NCBI RefSeq assembly: GCF_030540825.1
Contig: NZ_JAUOEO010000001.1
Location: 4,477,001-4,541,000 of the forward strand
Length of the DNA stretch: 64,000 nucleotides
Source of the DNA: Flavivirga spongiicola
GTDB taxonomy: Bacteria; Bacteroidota; Bacteroidia; Flavobacteriales; Flavobacteriaceae
Direction: 5' to 3'
Positions 8,565 to 16,934 of the stretch are shown in pieces. The notes under the pieces are model-generated. The model made no database searches and was not told the DNA's origin. It saw only the letters and a list, made by a program, of their open reading frames with translations. Each line of letters begins with the position of its first letter. Position 1 is the stretch's first letter. A program made the translations under genes and the position numbers.

Positions 8565-10184
8565 ATGAAATTAAATCTTTTTTTTCAGCTATCTGCTTGG
8601 TGTATTTGCCTTTGCTTTTCACCAGTATTAGCACAACAAAACTATCGTAATAATGAAGATATTAACAAAGCTCTACGTAATTTGGTAAATAACCACAAAT
8701 CACATGCTTCGTTAAAATCATTAACAAAAACATTAGGAGGTAAAGATGTTTGGGTGCTTACGCTTTCAAATGGAAAACCAGAAGCCCATCCGGCAATAGT
8801 AATAGCAGGAGGTGTTAGTGGAAATCATTTATTAGGTATTGAGCTAAGTGTAAAAATGGCTGAACGAATTTTAACGAATTATAAATCTGTACTCAATCAG
8901 ACGACGTTTTATATTTTCCCAAATTTAAGTCCAGATGCTACAGCTCAATATTTCGGAAAACTCAAATATGAACGTGTTGCTAATGCAAAAAAGACCGATG
9001 ATGATAGGGATGGAAGTATTAATGAAGATGGATTTGAGGACTTAAATAATGATAAATTAATTACCTTAATTAGAGTAGAAGACCCGACCGGAGATTATAT
9101 GCCACTAGAAGAGGATCCCCGTATCATGGTAAAAGCTAACCCTCAAAAAGGAGAAAAAGGAACACATAAGATATTTAGTGAAGGTATAGATAATGACAAA
9201 GATGGGGTGTTTAATGAAGATGGAATAGGTGGTGTTGCTTTCAATAAAAACCTCACCTATAACTACCCGTATTTTAAATCTGGAGCCGGAGAACATGCCG
9301 TTTCTGAATTAGAAAATAGAGCCTTGTTAGATTTTCTTTATGAGCGTTGGAATATTCACAGCATATTGACTTTTGGACCTTCTAATAACCTATCTGTTCC
9401 ATTAAAATATAATTCAGATAGAGCAAATAAGAGGATTATTACTAGTATTCTAAAAAAAGATGAGAAACTGAATAAGCATATTTCAGAAATATATAATAAA
9501 ATAACAAAAACCAAAGACGCTCCTAAATCTGTAACTGCAGGAGGTGGTTTTTTCGAATGGTCCTATTTTCATTTCGGAAGACATGCCATGAGTACGCCCG
9601 CTTGGTGGTTTCCTAAATTTGAAGGAGATTCATTAGTTAAGGCTCCTAAAAATAGAAAAGCTAACTTTTTAAAATGGGCTGAGCAGGAAGGCATTGAAAA
9701 TACATTTGTGGAATGGACTTCTATTAAACATCCAGATTTCCCGAATAAGAAAGTAGAAGTAGGTGGCATAGTTCCTTTTATAATGGATAACCCTCCTTAT
9801 AGTAAAGTAGATTCTATAGCGATTAAACACTCAGAATTTATTATAGAAATTGCTAAAATTCAACCTGATCTAAAACTTATCAATTTAAAAACAGAAGATT
9901 TGGGAAGTAATCTTACGCGTATAACGGTTGACCTTTATAATAAAGGATTACTCCCTACACATACAGAGATGGGAGCTAAATCCAAATGGTTACGAAAAAT
10001 AAATGTAAGCTTAAAATTAGGAAAGGGTCAAGAGGTACTTTCTGGTAAAAAACGTCTGGTATTGGGTATTATAGAGGAAGATAGCAGCAAACAACTTTCA
10101 TGGTTAATAAAGGGCCGTGGTAAGTTGCAAATTGAAGCTACAACACCGCATGCAGGAAAGCAAAGCATAACCATCAACCTTTAA
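8565..10184 (+). CDS. Secreted M14-family carboxypeptidase homologue lacking zinc ligands (pseudoenzyme)
   Basis: The 539-residue protein has a signal peptide cleaved near LAQQN (about residue 23). It aligns by eye along its length with the next gene, an M14 zinc carboxypeptidase, including the two calcium-site-like segments of D-x-D-x-DG type (about 144-165 and 208-220). The catalytic positions differ: the HSNE metal motif of the neighbour (H109, E112) reads SGNH here (S85, H88), the third zinc His (H307 there) is replaced by Gly/Pro at about 271, and the catalytic Glu region TFTNE reads MSTPAW. It is therefore predicted not to bind zinc in the M14 way. The likely role is binding peptides or pairing with the active paralogue, whose gene starts 11 bp downstream. 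The frame is intact, so it is not a decayed gene. Confidence 0.85.
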   Translation: MKLNLFFQLSAWCICLCFSPVLAQQNYRNNEDINKALRNLVNNHKSHASLKSLTKTLGGKDVWVLTLSNGKPEAHPAIVIAGGVSGNHLLGIELSVKMAERILTNYKSVLNQTTFYIFPNLSPDATAQYFGKLKYERVANAKKTDDDRDGSINEDGFEDLNNDKLITLIRVEDPTGDYMPLEEDPRIMVKANPQKGEKGTHKIFSEGIDNDKDGVFNEDGIGGVAFNKNLTYNYPYFKSGAGEHAVSELENRALLDFLYERWNIHSILTFGPSNNLSVPLKYNSDRANKRIITSILKKDEKLNKHISEIYNKITKTKDAPKSVTAGGGFFEWSYFHFGRHAMSTPAWWFPKFEGDSLVKAPKNRKANFLKWAEQEGIENTFVEWTSIKHPDFPNKKVEVGGIVPFIMDNPPYSKVDSIAIKHSEFIIEIAKIQPDLKLINLKTEDLGSNLTRITVDLYNKGLLPTHTEMGAKSKWLRKINVSLKLGKGQEVLSGKKRLVLGIIEEDSSKQLSWLIKGRGKLQIEATTPHAGKQSITINL

Positions 10185-10195
10185 ACATTTACAAT

Positions 10196-11944
10196 ATGAA
10201 ACGTTATACATATATAATTACCATTGTAGTATTATTTTTTACAACAACATATTCACTTTATGCACAGCAGGTAAATGATTTTTTTAGGGCTGCAGGAACT
10301 CCACATAACCCCAAAGTAAATATTGCTTTTAACAGATATTATACATCAGAAGGACTTGCCAGTTTAAGTAAGAAAATTGCAGAGGCATATCCAAATTTAG
10401 TAAAACGTCAATCTATAGGAAAATCTACAGAAGGTAAAGATATTTGGTTATTGGCTGTCACTGATTATTCGGTGGGAAATCCAGATAGAAAACCAGGTTT
10501 TTATGTAGATGGAAACATTCATTCTAACGAAATTCAAGGTGGTGAAATAAGTATTTATACAGCATGGTATCTTACAGAAAGTTTTAATGATGTAGCATAC
10601 ATAAAAAATATGCTAAGAGATCGTATTTTTTATATTGTTCCAACAATTAACCCCGATGCTCGTAATAATTATATGAAAGAGGCTAATACAGCACATAGTC
10701 CAAGGTCAGGTATGATAGCTATTGATGATGATGGGGATGGTTTATTTGATGAAGATACTTATGATGATTTAGACGCTGATGGTTCTATTACCTCGATGCG
10801 AAGAAAAAATGATAATGGAAATATGATTATCGACCCTTTAGATCCAAGAAAAATGGTTCGTATAAATCCTGATGATGTTGTAACCGTACAACGCTATGAG
10901 TTGCTGGGAGGAGAAGGGTTAGATAACGATGGAGATGGCAGTGTAAATGAAGATGTCCCTGGTTATTATGATCCAAACAGAGATTGGGCATGGAAATGGC
11001 AACCAGCACATATTCAAGGAGGTGCATATAAATACCCTTTTTCAGCACCAGAAAACAGAGCTGTTGCAGATTTTGTTTTAAAACACCCTAACATAGCTGG
11101 AGCTCAAAGTTATCATAATTCAGGAGGGATGCTTCTAAGAGGACCAGGAGCAGAAGAAGATAAAAGCACATATGATAGAGCAGATACTCGTATTTATGAT
11201 GCTATAGGAAAAAAAGGAGCAGAAATGTTGCCTGGCTATAGATACATGACCGTTTATAAAGATTTATATTCTGTATTTGGAGGTGAGTTAGATTGGTTTT
11301 ATGGAGCTAGAGGAGTATATACGTTTACCAATGAAATTTTTACAAATTATGCGTACTATAAAGATAAGAGTATTAAAGATGTAGATTATAAAGCCAATAA
11401 AGATTTACTATTAGGTGATGGTTTTACCAATTGGAAACCGTATGACCATCCTACTTTTGGAGATATAGAAATTGGAGGATTTCAAAAAAATGTAGGCAGA
11501 GCTACTCCTGGTTTTTTGTTAGAAGAAGAAGCACATAGAAATATGGTTTTTACTTTTTATCACGCTCATCACATGCCACACCTATCAATAGATAAAATTA
11601 CAGAGAAGTCTTTAGGGGGTGGTTTAAAAGAAGTTACAGCTATTATCAAAAATGATAGAATGATGCCTACGCATGCCAGTCAAGATTTAAAAAACAAGAT
11701 AGAAAGACCCGATTATATTTCTATTAGTGGTGGCAAAGTACTGGCAGGTATGGTTGTGAATAATGATGATTTTAAAGTCAATACTGAACAAAAAATAAAG
11801 CCATCTATAATAAAAATAACCAATATTCCAGGGAATAGTGTTATTAAAGTAAGATGGATTGTAAAAGGAGGGAATAATTATAAAGTAACCGTAGATAGCG
11901 CAAAAGGAGGTATTGTTACTAACACTCTTAATGATTTTAAATAA
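10196..11944 (+). CDS. Secreted M14-family zinc carboxypeptidase
   Basis: This 582-residue protein has a signal peptide (cleavage near YAQQ, about residue 24). The metal-binding HxxE is H109/E112 in GNIHSNEIQGGE, the third ligand is H307 in AGAQSYHNSGG, and the catalytic Glu is E380 in VYTFTNEIF. Between them lie insertions rich in D-x-D-G-D (about 176-196 and 240-256) that look like calcium sites. A C-terminal all-beta segment (about 470-582) follows the peptidase domain. It should remove C-terminal residues from peptides in the periplasm or outside the cell. It is co-oriented with and 11 bp from the zinc-less paralogue, so the two are probably co-expressed. An M1 aminopeptidase relic follows downstream, hinting that this was once a larger peptidase cluster. 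Confidence 0.9.
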   Translation: MKRYTYIITIVVLFFTTTYSLYAQQVNDFFRAAGTPHNPKVNIAFNRYYTSEGLASLSKKIAEAYPNLVKRQSIGKSTEGKDIWLLAVTDYSVGNPDRKPGFYVDGNIHSNEIQGGEISIYTAWYLTESFNDVAYIKNMLRDRIFYIVPTINPDARNNYMKEANTAHSPRSGMIAIDDDGDGLFDEDTYDDLDADGSITSMRRKNDNGNMIIDPLDPRKMVRINPDDVVTVQRYELLGGEGLDNDGDGSVNEDVPGYYDPNRDWAWKWQPAHIQGGAYKYPFSAPENRAVADFVLKHPNIAGAQSYHNSGGMLLRGPGAEEDKSTYDRADTRIYDAIGKKGAEMLPGYRYMTVYKDLYSVFGGELDWFYGARGVYTFTNEIFTNYAYYKDKSIKDVDYKANKDLLLGDGFTNWKPYDHPTFGDIEIGGFQKNVGRATPGFLLEEEAHRNMVFTFYHAHHMPHLSIDKITEKSLGGGLKEVTAIIKNDRMMPTHASQDLKNKIERPDYISISGGKVLAGMVVNNDDFKVNTEQKIKPSIIKITNIPGNSVIKVRWIVKGGNNYKVTVDSAKGGIVTNTLNDFK

Positions 11945-12003
11945 TAGACATTCCTCTAAATTAATTATTGGGTTCTATGTTTTAAAATTAAATCGGCATC
12001 AAA

Positions 12004-12357
12004 ATGAATAAAAACACTATAGCTATTGCAATATATTTAATCACATTAAATTGCTTTTTCAAATTTAGTTTATTCACAAAAAAATGTTTTACAGGGTAAG
12101 TTTAAACAATTGGATCAAAAATTTACATCTCCCAATTCATATAGAACCACCTCTGGAACTCCCGGACATGAATATTGGCAACAGAAAGCCAATTATGGTA
12201 TTGATATCATTCTTGATGATAATTCACAAAAAATTAATGAATAGAAACAATTACCTATTATAATAGCTCACCCAATACATTAAATTATATATGGATTCAA
12301 CTGGACCATAATGTAAGACAAAAGCAATCACTATCAAGTCTAACCAATACTTTGAGA
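12004..12357 (+). pseudogene. Relic of the 5' end of an M1-family aminopeptidase gene
   Basis: An ATG at 12004 opens a signal-like hydrophobic start, then the reading jumps frame. In the next frame the translation contains GKFKQLDQKFTSPNSYRT, then SGTPGHEYWQQKANYGI and LDDNSQKIN, and after another shift ETITYYNSSPNTLNYIWIQL. These match the N-terminal part of secreted Bacteroidetes M1 peptidases (…YRTxSGxPGxEYWQQ…ITYxNNSPDxLxYLWLQLDQN). At least two frameshifts are present, and everything after about codon 115, including the catalytic HExxH region, is missing. The break meets a second relic on the other strand at about 12355. Confidence 0.7.
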
Positions 12358-12625
12358 TAAATATCTCTAAAATTTTAGAGTATTTTACTGGTTTTAAAAT
12401 CACCTGTTCAAAAAACGCAAATACAAGAATACTCTCTCCCTTTTTATAAGTTACACTTCCTTTTTCGAATTTAATACTGCCCTCTCCTTCTAAAACTATA
12501 TAAACTACAAATGAATCAATTTCAACTAAACTTCTTTGTAAAGTTATATCCAGATTAAGCCTTTGGGCTTTAAAATACTCACATTGAACAAGGTGAATTT
12601 CATCTGATTTCTTTTTATCATATTA
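12353..12625 (-). pseudogene. Relic of the 3' end of a type I mannose-6-phosphate isomerase gene
   Basis: Minus-strand translation upstream of 12353 reads DKKKSDEIHLVQCEYFKAQR, then LNLDITLQRSLVEIDSFVVY and further on EGEGSIKFEKGSVTYKKGES, ending in ILEIFI. This matches the C-terminal cupin of ManA-type isomerases (CEYF, SFVIY-xxEG, KGETVLxPA, LLEVYI). The N-terminal catalytic two thirds are absent, an in-frame stop lies directly upstream, and the original stop codon is lost at the junction with the M1 relic. It is a fragment and not expected to be expressed. Confidence 0.6.
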
Positions 12626-12803
12626 TGGTTTTGTACCCTGAATATGATTTAAAATCTATAGCATCAATTGGGATCAGGAACAAAAGTTGTGTGAATGTTG
12701 GGTTACATCTAATAATTTTTATCAACAAAACCTCTTAACTTCTAACAGACACACTAATCTATACCTTCATTTTGTCTTGATACAAAACGAAGCAAAAAAT
12801 CAT

Positions 12804-12907
12804 GTCAAAATATAGGAAATCGCTAAAGCACCATTCGCTACGGAATTCCGTGCTTAAAGCTGCGCTTTGCATCTCCATTCCTACGCTCTCTATTTCTGAA
12901 TTTTGAC
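12804..12907. repeat. Short inverted-repeat-bounded intergenic element
   Basis: The ends GTCAAAATATAGGAAAT and ATTTCTGAATTTTGAC are imperfect inverted copies about 70 bp apart. The interior is richer in G and C than its surroundings, with a pairing stretch around GGAATTCC and GCTTAAAGCTGCGCTTTGC. Just upstream stands a CTTGATACAAAACGAAGC stretch of the kind that recurs in intergenic regions of this group. It may be a small non-autonomous element or structured spacer. Only one copy is in the window. Confidence 0.4.
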
Positions 12908-13548
12908 TTTTTAGACTGCGTCTAAATTCCAAGTTAGATTAATGTTTTCGTTTTCAATACGATCTTTTTCGGATACTTTAAACTATATACAAGATGTTAT
13001 CTTAAGCCCTCCTTTACTCATTCACTAGCCGGCGTTGAACACTAATATCGTGTTATTAAACTCGTGTTATTTCTAAAACCCCACAATTACAAACTATACG
13101 CTTCTTTGATTAAACACAACAATTGGTCTTGATCCATCAATTGCCTCTTCTAAATGCAGATCTCGTTTATTACCGTCACTATCAACCCTGTCAAAATCAA
13201 AAATACGATAAGGTTATATCAGATGTTTGCAGGATCTCAGCGATTAATAGTCTTTACCTATATATGTACACGACCTGCAGAAAGAAAGAAAGAAAGAAAG
13301 AAAGAAAACATCATCTTTTTTAACTTTTTCTTTGTTTAAAATTTCTTCTAATTTTCCTAAGTCGAAATGATTGAGATATTCCTGTTTGGTAAGATATTAA
13401 ATCCTGAAATTAAGGAAAATTCATTATCTAAGATATACGGCTTGAAGAATAATTGGTTTTGGAAAACTATGGTCTTTAATCATGTTGCTTTTTCTAAAGA
13501 TAAATGATTAGTCTATTCTGATTAGATGCAACAGAGTCGATCAGTTAA
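12908..13548. other. Gene-free stretch with a microsatellite and unrecognised coding-like debris
   Basis: No convincing gene is present. At 13280-13307 there are seven GAAA tetranucleotides. On the minus strand around 13340-13400 the translation LTKQEYLNHFDLGKLEEILN looks protein-like and may be the tail of a lost gene, but it is not assigned. Short open frames here have no start-site or family support. Confidence 0.5.
13280..13307. repeat. (GAAA)7 tetranucleotide microsatellite
   Basis: Seven uninterrupted GAAA units are followed by ACA. Such tracts slip during replication and can act as phase-variation switches inside a gene or promoter. Here it lies in apparent intergenic debris about 520 bp from the nearest gene end, so no switch role can be argued. 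Confidence 0.8.
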
Positions 13549-13575
13549 AAAGAGGGATGTAAAACGTCCCTCTTT
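13549..13575. terminator. Bidirectional hairpin terminator
   Basis: Perfect 9-bp arms AAAGAGGGA and TCCCTCTTT flank a 9-nt loop. The arms end in A and T runs on both sides, so it can work on either strand. It lies 245 bp beyond the stop of the small minus-strand gene at 13820. Confidence 0.7.
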
Positions 13576-13819
13576 CCCCTCTAAAACTAACAACACTTAA
13601 AATTTCAATTTACAAATGACTAATTCAAATAAACAAAATTTTTCAACTTTTCTTACCTACGTCTCATTTAACTTTTTGAAATTAACAATCATCAAGAAAA
13701 AAATACGTCAATAACTATAATACTTTTAATTTCAATTTGTAAAAAATATTAAAACCAAAAAGAATAGGTTAAAACTTGTAAACCTGGATTTCAATCTATC
13801 TATAATATATTCTTAATTA

Positions 13820-14026
13820 TTATGCTTTTTTTAAATTAGATAACTGATAATCCATATAAATTATAATAGCAGAGCCTATATCTTTACTAATAGCATATTT
13901 AATATCTATAACTGAGATACCTTTTTTATAAAAACATTCTATTTCTTGATTAATCAACGCTTCCAATTTTACAGGCCTATTCGCCGTTATTATTTTAACT
14001 TTTTTTACAGTTTCTAATCCTTCCAT
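13820..14026 (-). CDS. Small hypothetical protein (68 aa), weakly Cse60-like
   Basis: This 68-residue cytoplasmic protein has no signal peptide or membrane segment. Its core (ALINQEIECFYKKGISVIDI, then a region ending in AIIIYMDY) has a beta-alpha-beta-beta look and faintly recalls the Cse60/DUF2758 family (INxF…KxVIDIKYS…ALIIY). That family is defined in spore formers, so the match is a fold hint only. It lies 109 bp after the 281-residue gene in the same direction and may share its transcript. Spacing and codon use look like those of a real gene. Confidence 0.5.
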   Translation of the reverse strand: MEGLETVKKVKIITANRPVKLEALINQEIECFYKKGISVIDIKYAISKDIGSAIIIYMDYQLSNLKKA

Positions 14027-14135
14027 GATCTATAAATATTTTTTAATTAGTAATAATATCAAATACATTTTTCTTAAAAAGAGCGTTAATCTCTTTTTAT
14101 TTTAATAAAGAAAATACTTTAATATTAATATTCAT

Positions 14136-14981
14136 TTAAGCTTTTTTAGATAATAAATCATCTCTAGAATTCATTAAACTTAAAGTTGTAGTAGGGTTCT
14201 TAAATAAATAAAAATATTCGATAGCTATATATAATTCGTTTAATTCTGAATAAATCATAAGCTTTTTTTCATAAGGCTCTAATCCACTAAACATAATTAT
14301 CTCATTTAGTTTTTTTAGAGTGTAGTTTAGCTCCTTTTCAATTTTCAAAAACTGATATGTAGATTTATCTAAAATATTAAGTTGAAATGCTACTCTAAAA
14401 GCATTAAACCAATTGGAAACTCCTAGTTTCTTAAAAATATTTTCGTCTATGTGCTTTAAATAATTAAACTTGATATTTAAATGTTTTAATATATCTCGAG
14501 TTTGTAAACATTGATGTTCATATTTATATTTCATAAAATCAATTTCTTCTTTTACAAGCTTGAACTTTTGTTTGTTCTTTCTATACTCCAACATTTCATT
14601 TTCACAAGAAACATAAAACTCTATTAGATCTTGTTTTAGTTTGCTATTTGATATTACTTTAGCATTAATGTAAGTATCAAAAATGTTTTCAGTATGTTTT
14701 AAAGCAACCTCTTTAATAATATCTTCAACGAAATCCTTTTTTAGTAAAAGGCCCACATTAAAGGCTTCTAAAATTATTTCTACCCAGTTTTTAGTTTTAA
14801 ACTTTTTTTTAATATTGTTCTTAATTTTAGTAGTTTTTTTATTATCAATATCTAAAAAAGAGCTTATCTCGGCATCATTTAGATTATGAACATGAAGCCT
14901 TAAATACAATAATTCCAATTGATTCAAAAATATGTTATTTGTTGAAGTATCTTTTTTTATGTTCAAATGTTTTATATCCAT
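14136..14981 (-). CDS. Hypothetical protein with two LuxR-like helix-turn-helix segments
   Basis: The 281-residue, very Lys/Asn/Ile-rich protein has no signal or membrane segment. Residues about 20-80 (LRLHVHNLNDAEISSFLDID, then KKFKTKNWVEIILEAF) follow the plan of a LuxR/GerE-type helix-turn-helix: an acidic 'DAEIS' helix, a linker, then a K-rich recognition helix ending in 'xNWVEAxxxAF'. A second, weaker copy is visible at about 145-205 (DILKHLNIKFNYLKHIDENI, then KKLGVSNWFNAFRVAFQL). The shared tail 'NWxxxxxxAFxxxLL' supports internal duplication. It could be a DNA-binding regulator. No catalytic motif is seen. It is upstream of, and co-oriented with, the 68-residue gene. Confidence 0.55.
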   Translation of the reverse strand: MDIKHLNIKKDTSTNNIFLNQLELLYLRLHVHNLNDAEISSFLDIDNKKTTKIKNNIKKKFKTKNWVEIILEAFNVGLLLKKDFVEDIIKEVALKHTENIFDTYINAKVISNSKLKQDLIEFYVSCENEMLEYRKNKQKFKLVKEEIDFMKYKYEHQCLQTRDILKHLNIKFNYLKHIDENIFKKLGVSNWFNAFRVAFQLNILDKSTYQFLKIEKELNYTLKKLNEIIMFSGLEPYEKKLMIYSELNELYIAIEYFYLFKNPTTTLSLMNSRDDLLSKKA

Positions 14982-15105
14982 GTTATGTATGTTTTTTTAT
15001 TACTATAAATTAGTTTTAAAATAAGATTAAGCTTGTAAAGCTTTACTAAAAATATCTATGCTCTTAATCTGAAGGTATATTTAATGTCATTGTTAAATTA
15101 TTTGT

Positions 15106-15591
15106 TTAAAAAGCAACTCCTATTTTAAAAAATGTGCTTAACCTCCAATAGTTTTCTATATCTGGTTCCCATTCTTTACCATCTGTTCTTAAATCTTCCG
15201 AAGATGTTACTCCAATATAAAATCCATTATCAAAATAGCGGTCTATGCCTGCTTCAAAACCTATGGTTGGATGAACAGCTTCACGTTTTATTAAACCTAT
15301 TTTAAATCCTGAGTAATAGCGCCATTCATCAAAAAGACTATGCAAATTGATACTTGTAAATGGGACACTAGTCCATTCGAAATAATCCTTCCCTCTTAAA
15401 TCAGGAAAAGCAAACAATTGCGTTTTAACATAAGTATATGTCATCTGATACTCTACACCAACTCCTATATTAAAACCATCTTTATAAGTAGCTCCAGGGT
15501 CTATAGATCCAAATACTGTATAACGTTTGTCTTGAGCTTGTAAGACGGTGCTTGCAATAAACATTATAATTACAATTATTATTTTTTCCAC
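15106..15591 (-). CDS. Small secreted beta-rich hypothetical protein (outer-membrane barrel-like)
   Basis: The 161-residue protein has a signal peptide (hydrophobic residues 3-17, cleavage near LQAQDK). The rest alternates polar and aromatic residues in short strands (YFEWTSVPFTSINL; YYSGFKIGLI; GFYIGVTSSEDLR) and ends in FFKIGVAF. The aromatic C-terminal Phe is typical of outer-membrane barrels. No family is recognised. It lies 104 bp downstream of the response regulator gene of the H-NOX operon in the same direction and could be co-transcribed, but that gap is longer than those within the operon. Confidence 0.6.
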   Translation of the reverse strand: MEKIIIVIIMFIASTVLQAQDKRYTVFGSIDPGATYKDGFNIGVGVEYQMTYTYVKTQLFAFPDLRGKDYFEWTSVPFTSINLHSLFDEWRYYSGFKIGLIKREAVHPTIGFEAGIDRYFDNGFYIGVTSSEDLRTDGKEWEPDIENYWRLSTFFKIGVAF

Positions 15592-15695
15592 CTATACGTG
15601 CTTTTAATTAATATTATATAGTCAAGATCTTTTGTTTTTAACATATTCCTTAAACATCAAGAAACAGTTCAACTCTACTCTATCTACTATTTATT

Positions 15696-16136
15696 CTATG
15701 TGCTATGTATTGGAAAATAATCCTCAAAAATTTTATTAACTGTCGGTTTAGACAGTGGTTTTTTCTTAAAACTTGAAACCTCTTCTATCCTTTCGGCCTT
15801 TTTTTCATCATTTGGATTTGAAGATGTTGTTAGCATTACTATTTTTATGTCCTTTTTGCTAACATCCAGTTTCTTGTATTCCATTAAAAACTCCCAACCA
15901 TTCATAACTGGCATATTAATATCAAGAAAAATCAAATTTGGCTGCGGATACTCTCCTTCAACAGTTAATTTTAGAAACTCTAAAGCTTTTTGTCCGTTTT
16001 CCGCAATGTATACTTGTTTTGCAAGATTCATTTTTTCAATAATTAATTTGTTGAAAAAGTTTGTTGCCTTGTCATCATCTATTAACAAAATACAGTCTAC
16101 CTTATTTTCTATTGCTCTATTCCTATTCATTTTCAC
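15696..16136 (-). CDS. Single-domain CheY-like response regulator of the H-NOX operon
   Basis: The 146-residue protein is a receiver domain with nothing attached. It has the acidic cluster LLIDDDK (about 18-23), phospho-acceptor D72 in LIFLDINMPVMNGWEF, the Thr/Ser of MLTTSS and the K of FKKPLSK. It lacks an output domain, so it must act through protein contact or phosphotransfer, as CheY-like and Rcp1-like proteins do. Its gene follows the histidine kinase gene by 18 bp. It is the predicted phosphate acceptor of the H-NOX-controlled kinase. Confidence 0.88.
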   Translation of the reverse strand: MKMNRNRAIENKVDCILLIDDDKATNFFNKLIIEKMNLAKQVYIAENGQKALEFLKLTVEGEYPQPNLIFLDINMPVMNGWEFLMEYKKLDVSKKDIKIVMLTTSSNPNDEKKAERIEEVSSFKKKPLSKPTVNKIFEDYFPIHST

Positions 16137-16154
16137 TTTAAAAACATATCTTAA

Positions 16155-16934
16155 TTATATCATATTTGGAATTGTAAAATAAAATGTACTTCCACTGATA
16201 GAACACGAGTCTAACCATATTCTTCCACCGTGTATGTTTACTATTTTCTTACAGAAAAAGAGGCCAACCCCTAAGCTTCTATACTCATTTTTAGATCCCA
16301 GCATTCTAAAGATTCCAAATATTTTCTTCTGGTGTATAGGATCTATACCAATACCATTATCTTTTACCTTAAAAATCCATACGTCATTTTTTAACTGTGC
16401 CGATATCTCAATAATTGGTACCGAATTTTTCTTGCGAAACTTAATAGCATTAGATATCAGGTTCTCAAATAGTATTAATAACTCTTTCCTATATCCTTTT
16501 AACTTAGGTAGTTTCTTAATATGAAATATAGTCTTCGTTTCAGATATTGTAGATGAAAGCCTTTCCCGGACTTCCACTGCTAGAATATTACAGTCTACCA
16601 CTGTTAAATCTTTATCCTGCCCTATAAGCAAATAATCCAATAACCCTTTTATCTTTAATTTCATGATAAGAGCAGATTGTAAAATAAAGTGTAAATAATC
16701 ATTCGCATTTCCATCCAAAACATTTTTACATTCATCATCAAGTAAATCAGCAAAACTCGTAATTGTACAAAGTGGTTCTTGCAAATCATGAGACGCTATA
16801 TAAATAAACTGCTCCAACTCTGTATTTAAAACATATAATTCTCGAGTTTTATCTTCTATCATATTCTCAAGGATACGAATCTTCTCTTCTGCCTTTTTAA
16901 GCTTTTTTTCATGTATATTGGTACTCACAATCAT
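16155..16934 (-). CDS. Soluble histidine kinase controlled by H-NOX
   Basis: The 259-residue cytoplasmic kinase lacks any membrane helix or sensor domain. It has an N-terminal coiled coil (about 8-40), the HisKA phosphorylation site H49 in IASHDLQEPLCTI, and a HATPase with an N box in ENLISNAIKFR, DNGIGID and GVGLFFCKK. Kinases with no sensor of their own next to an H-NOX gene are usually regulated in trans by the H-NOX protein binding NO. The start codon overlaps the H-NOX stop by 4 bp (translational coupling), and the receiver protein follows 18 bp downstream. Confidence 0.88.
   Translation of the reverse strand: MIVSTNIHEKKLKKAEEKIRILENMIEDKTRELYVLNTELEQFIYIASHDLQEPLCTITSFADLLDDECKNVLDGNANDYLHFILQSALIMKLKIKGLLDYLLIGQDKDLTVVDCNILAVEVRERLSSTISETKTIFHIKKLPKLKGYRKELLILFENLISNAIKFRKKNSVPIIEISAQLKNDVWIFKVKDNGIGIDPIHQKKIFGIFRMLGSKNEYRSLGVGLFFCKKIVNIHGGRIWLDSCSISGSTFYFTIPNMI

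Noticed and set aside
13123..13339. Two overlapping frames running through the GAAA microsatellite
   Set aside because: They exist only because the tetranucleotide lacks stops. A contingency-locus reading was considered, but neither frame has a plausible protein on either side.
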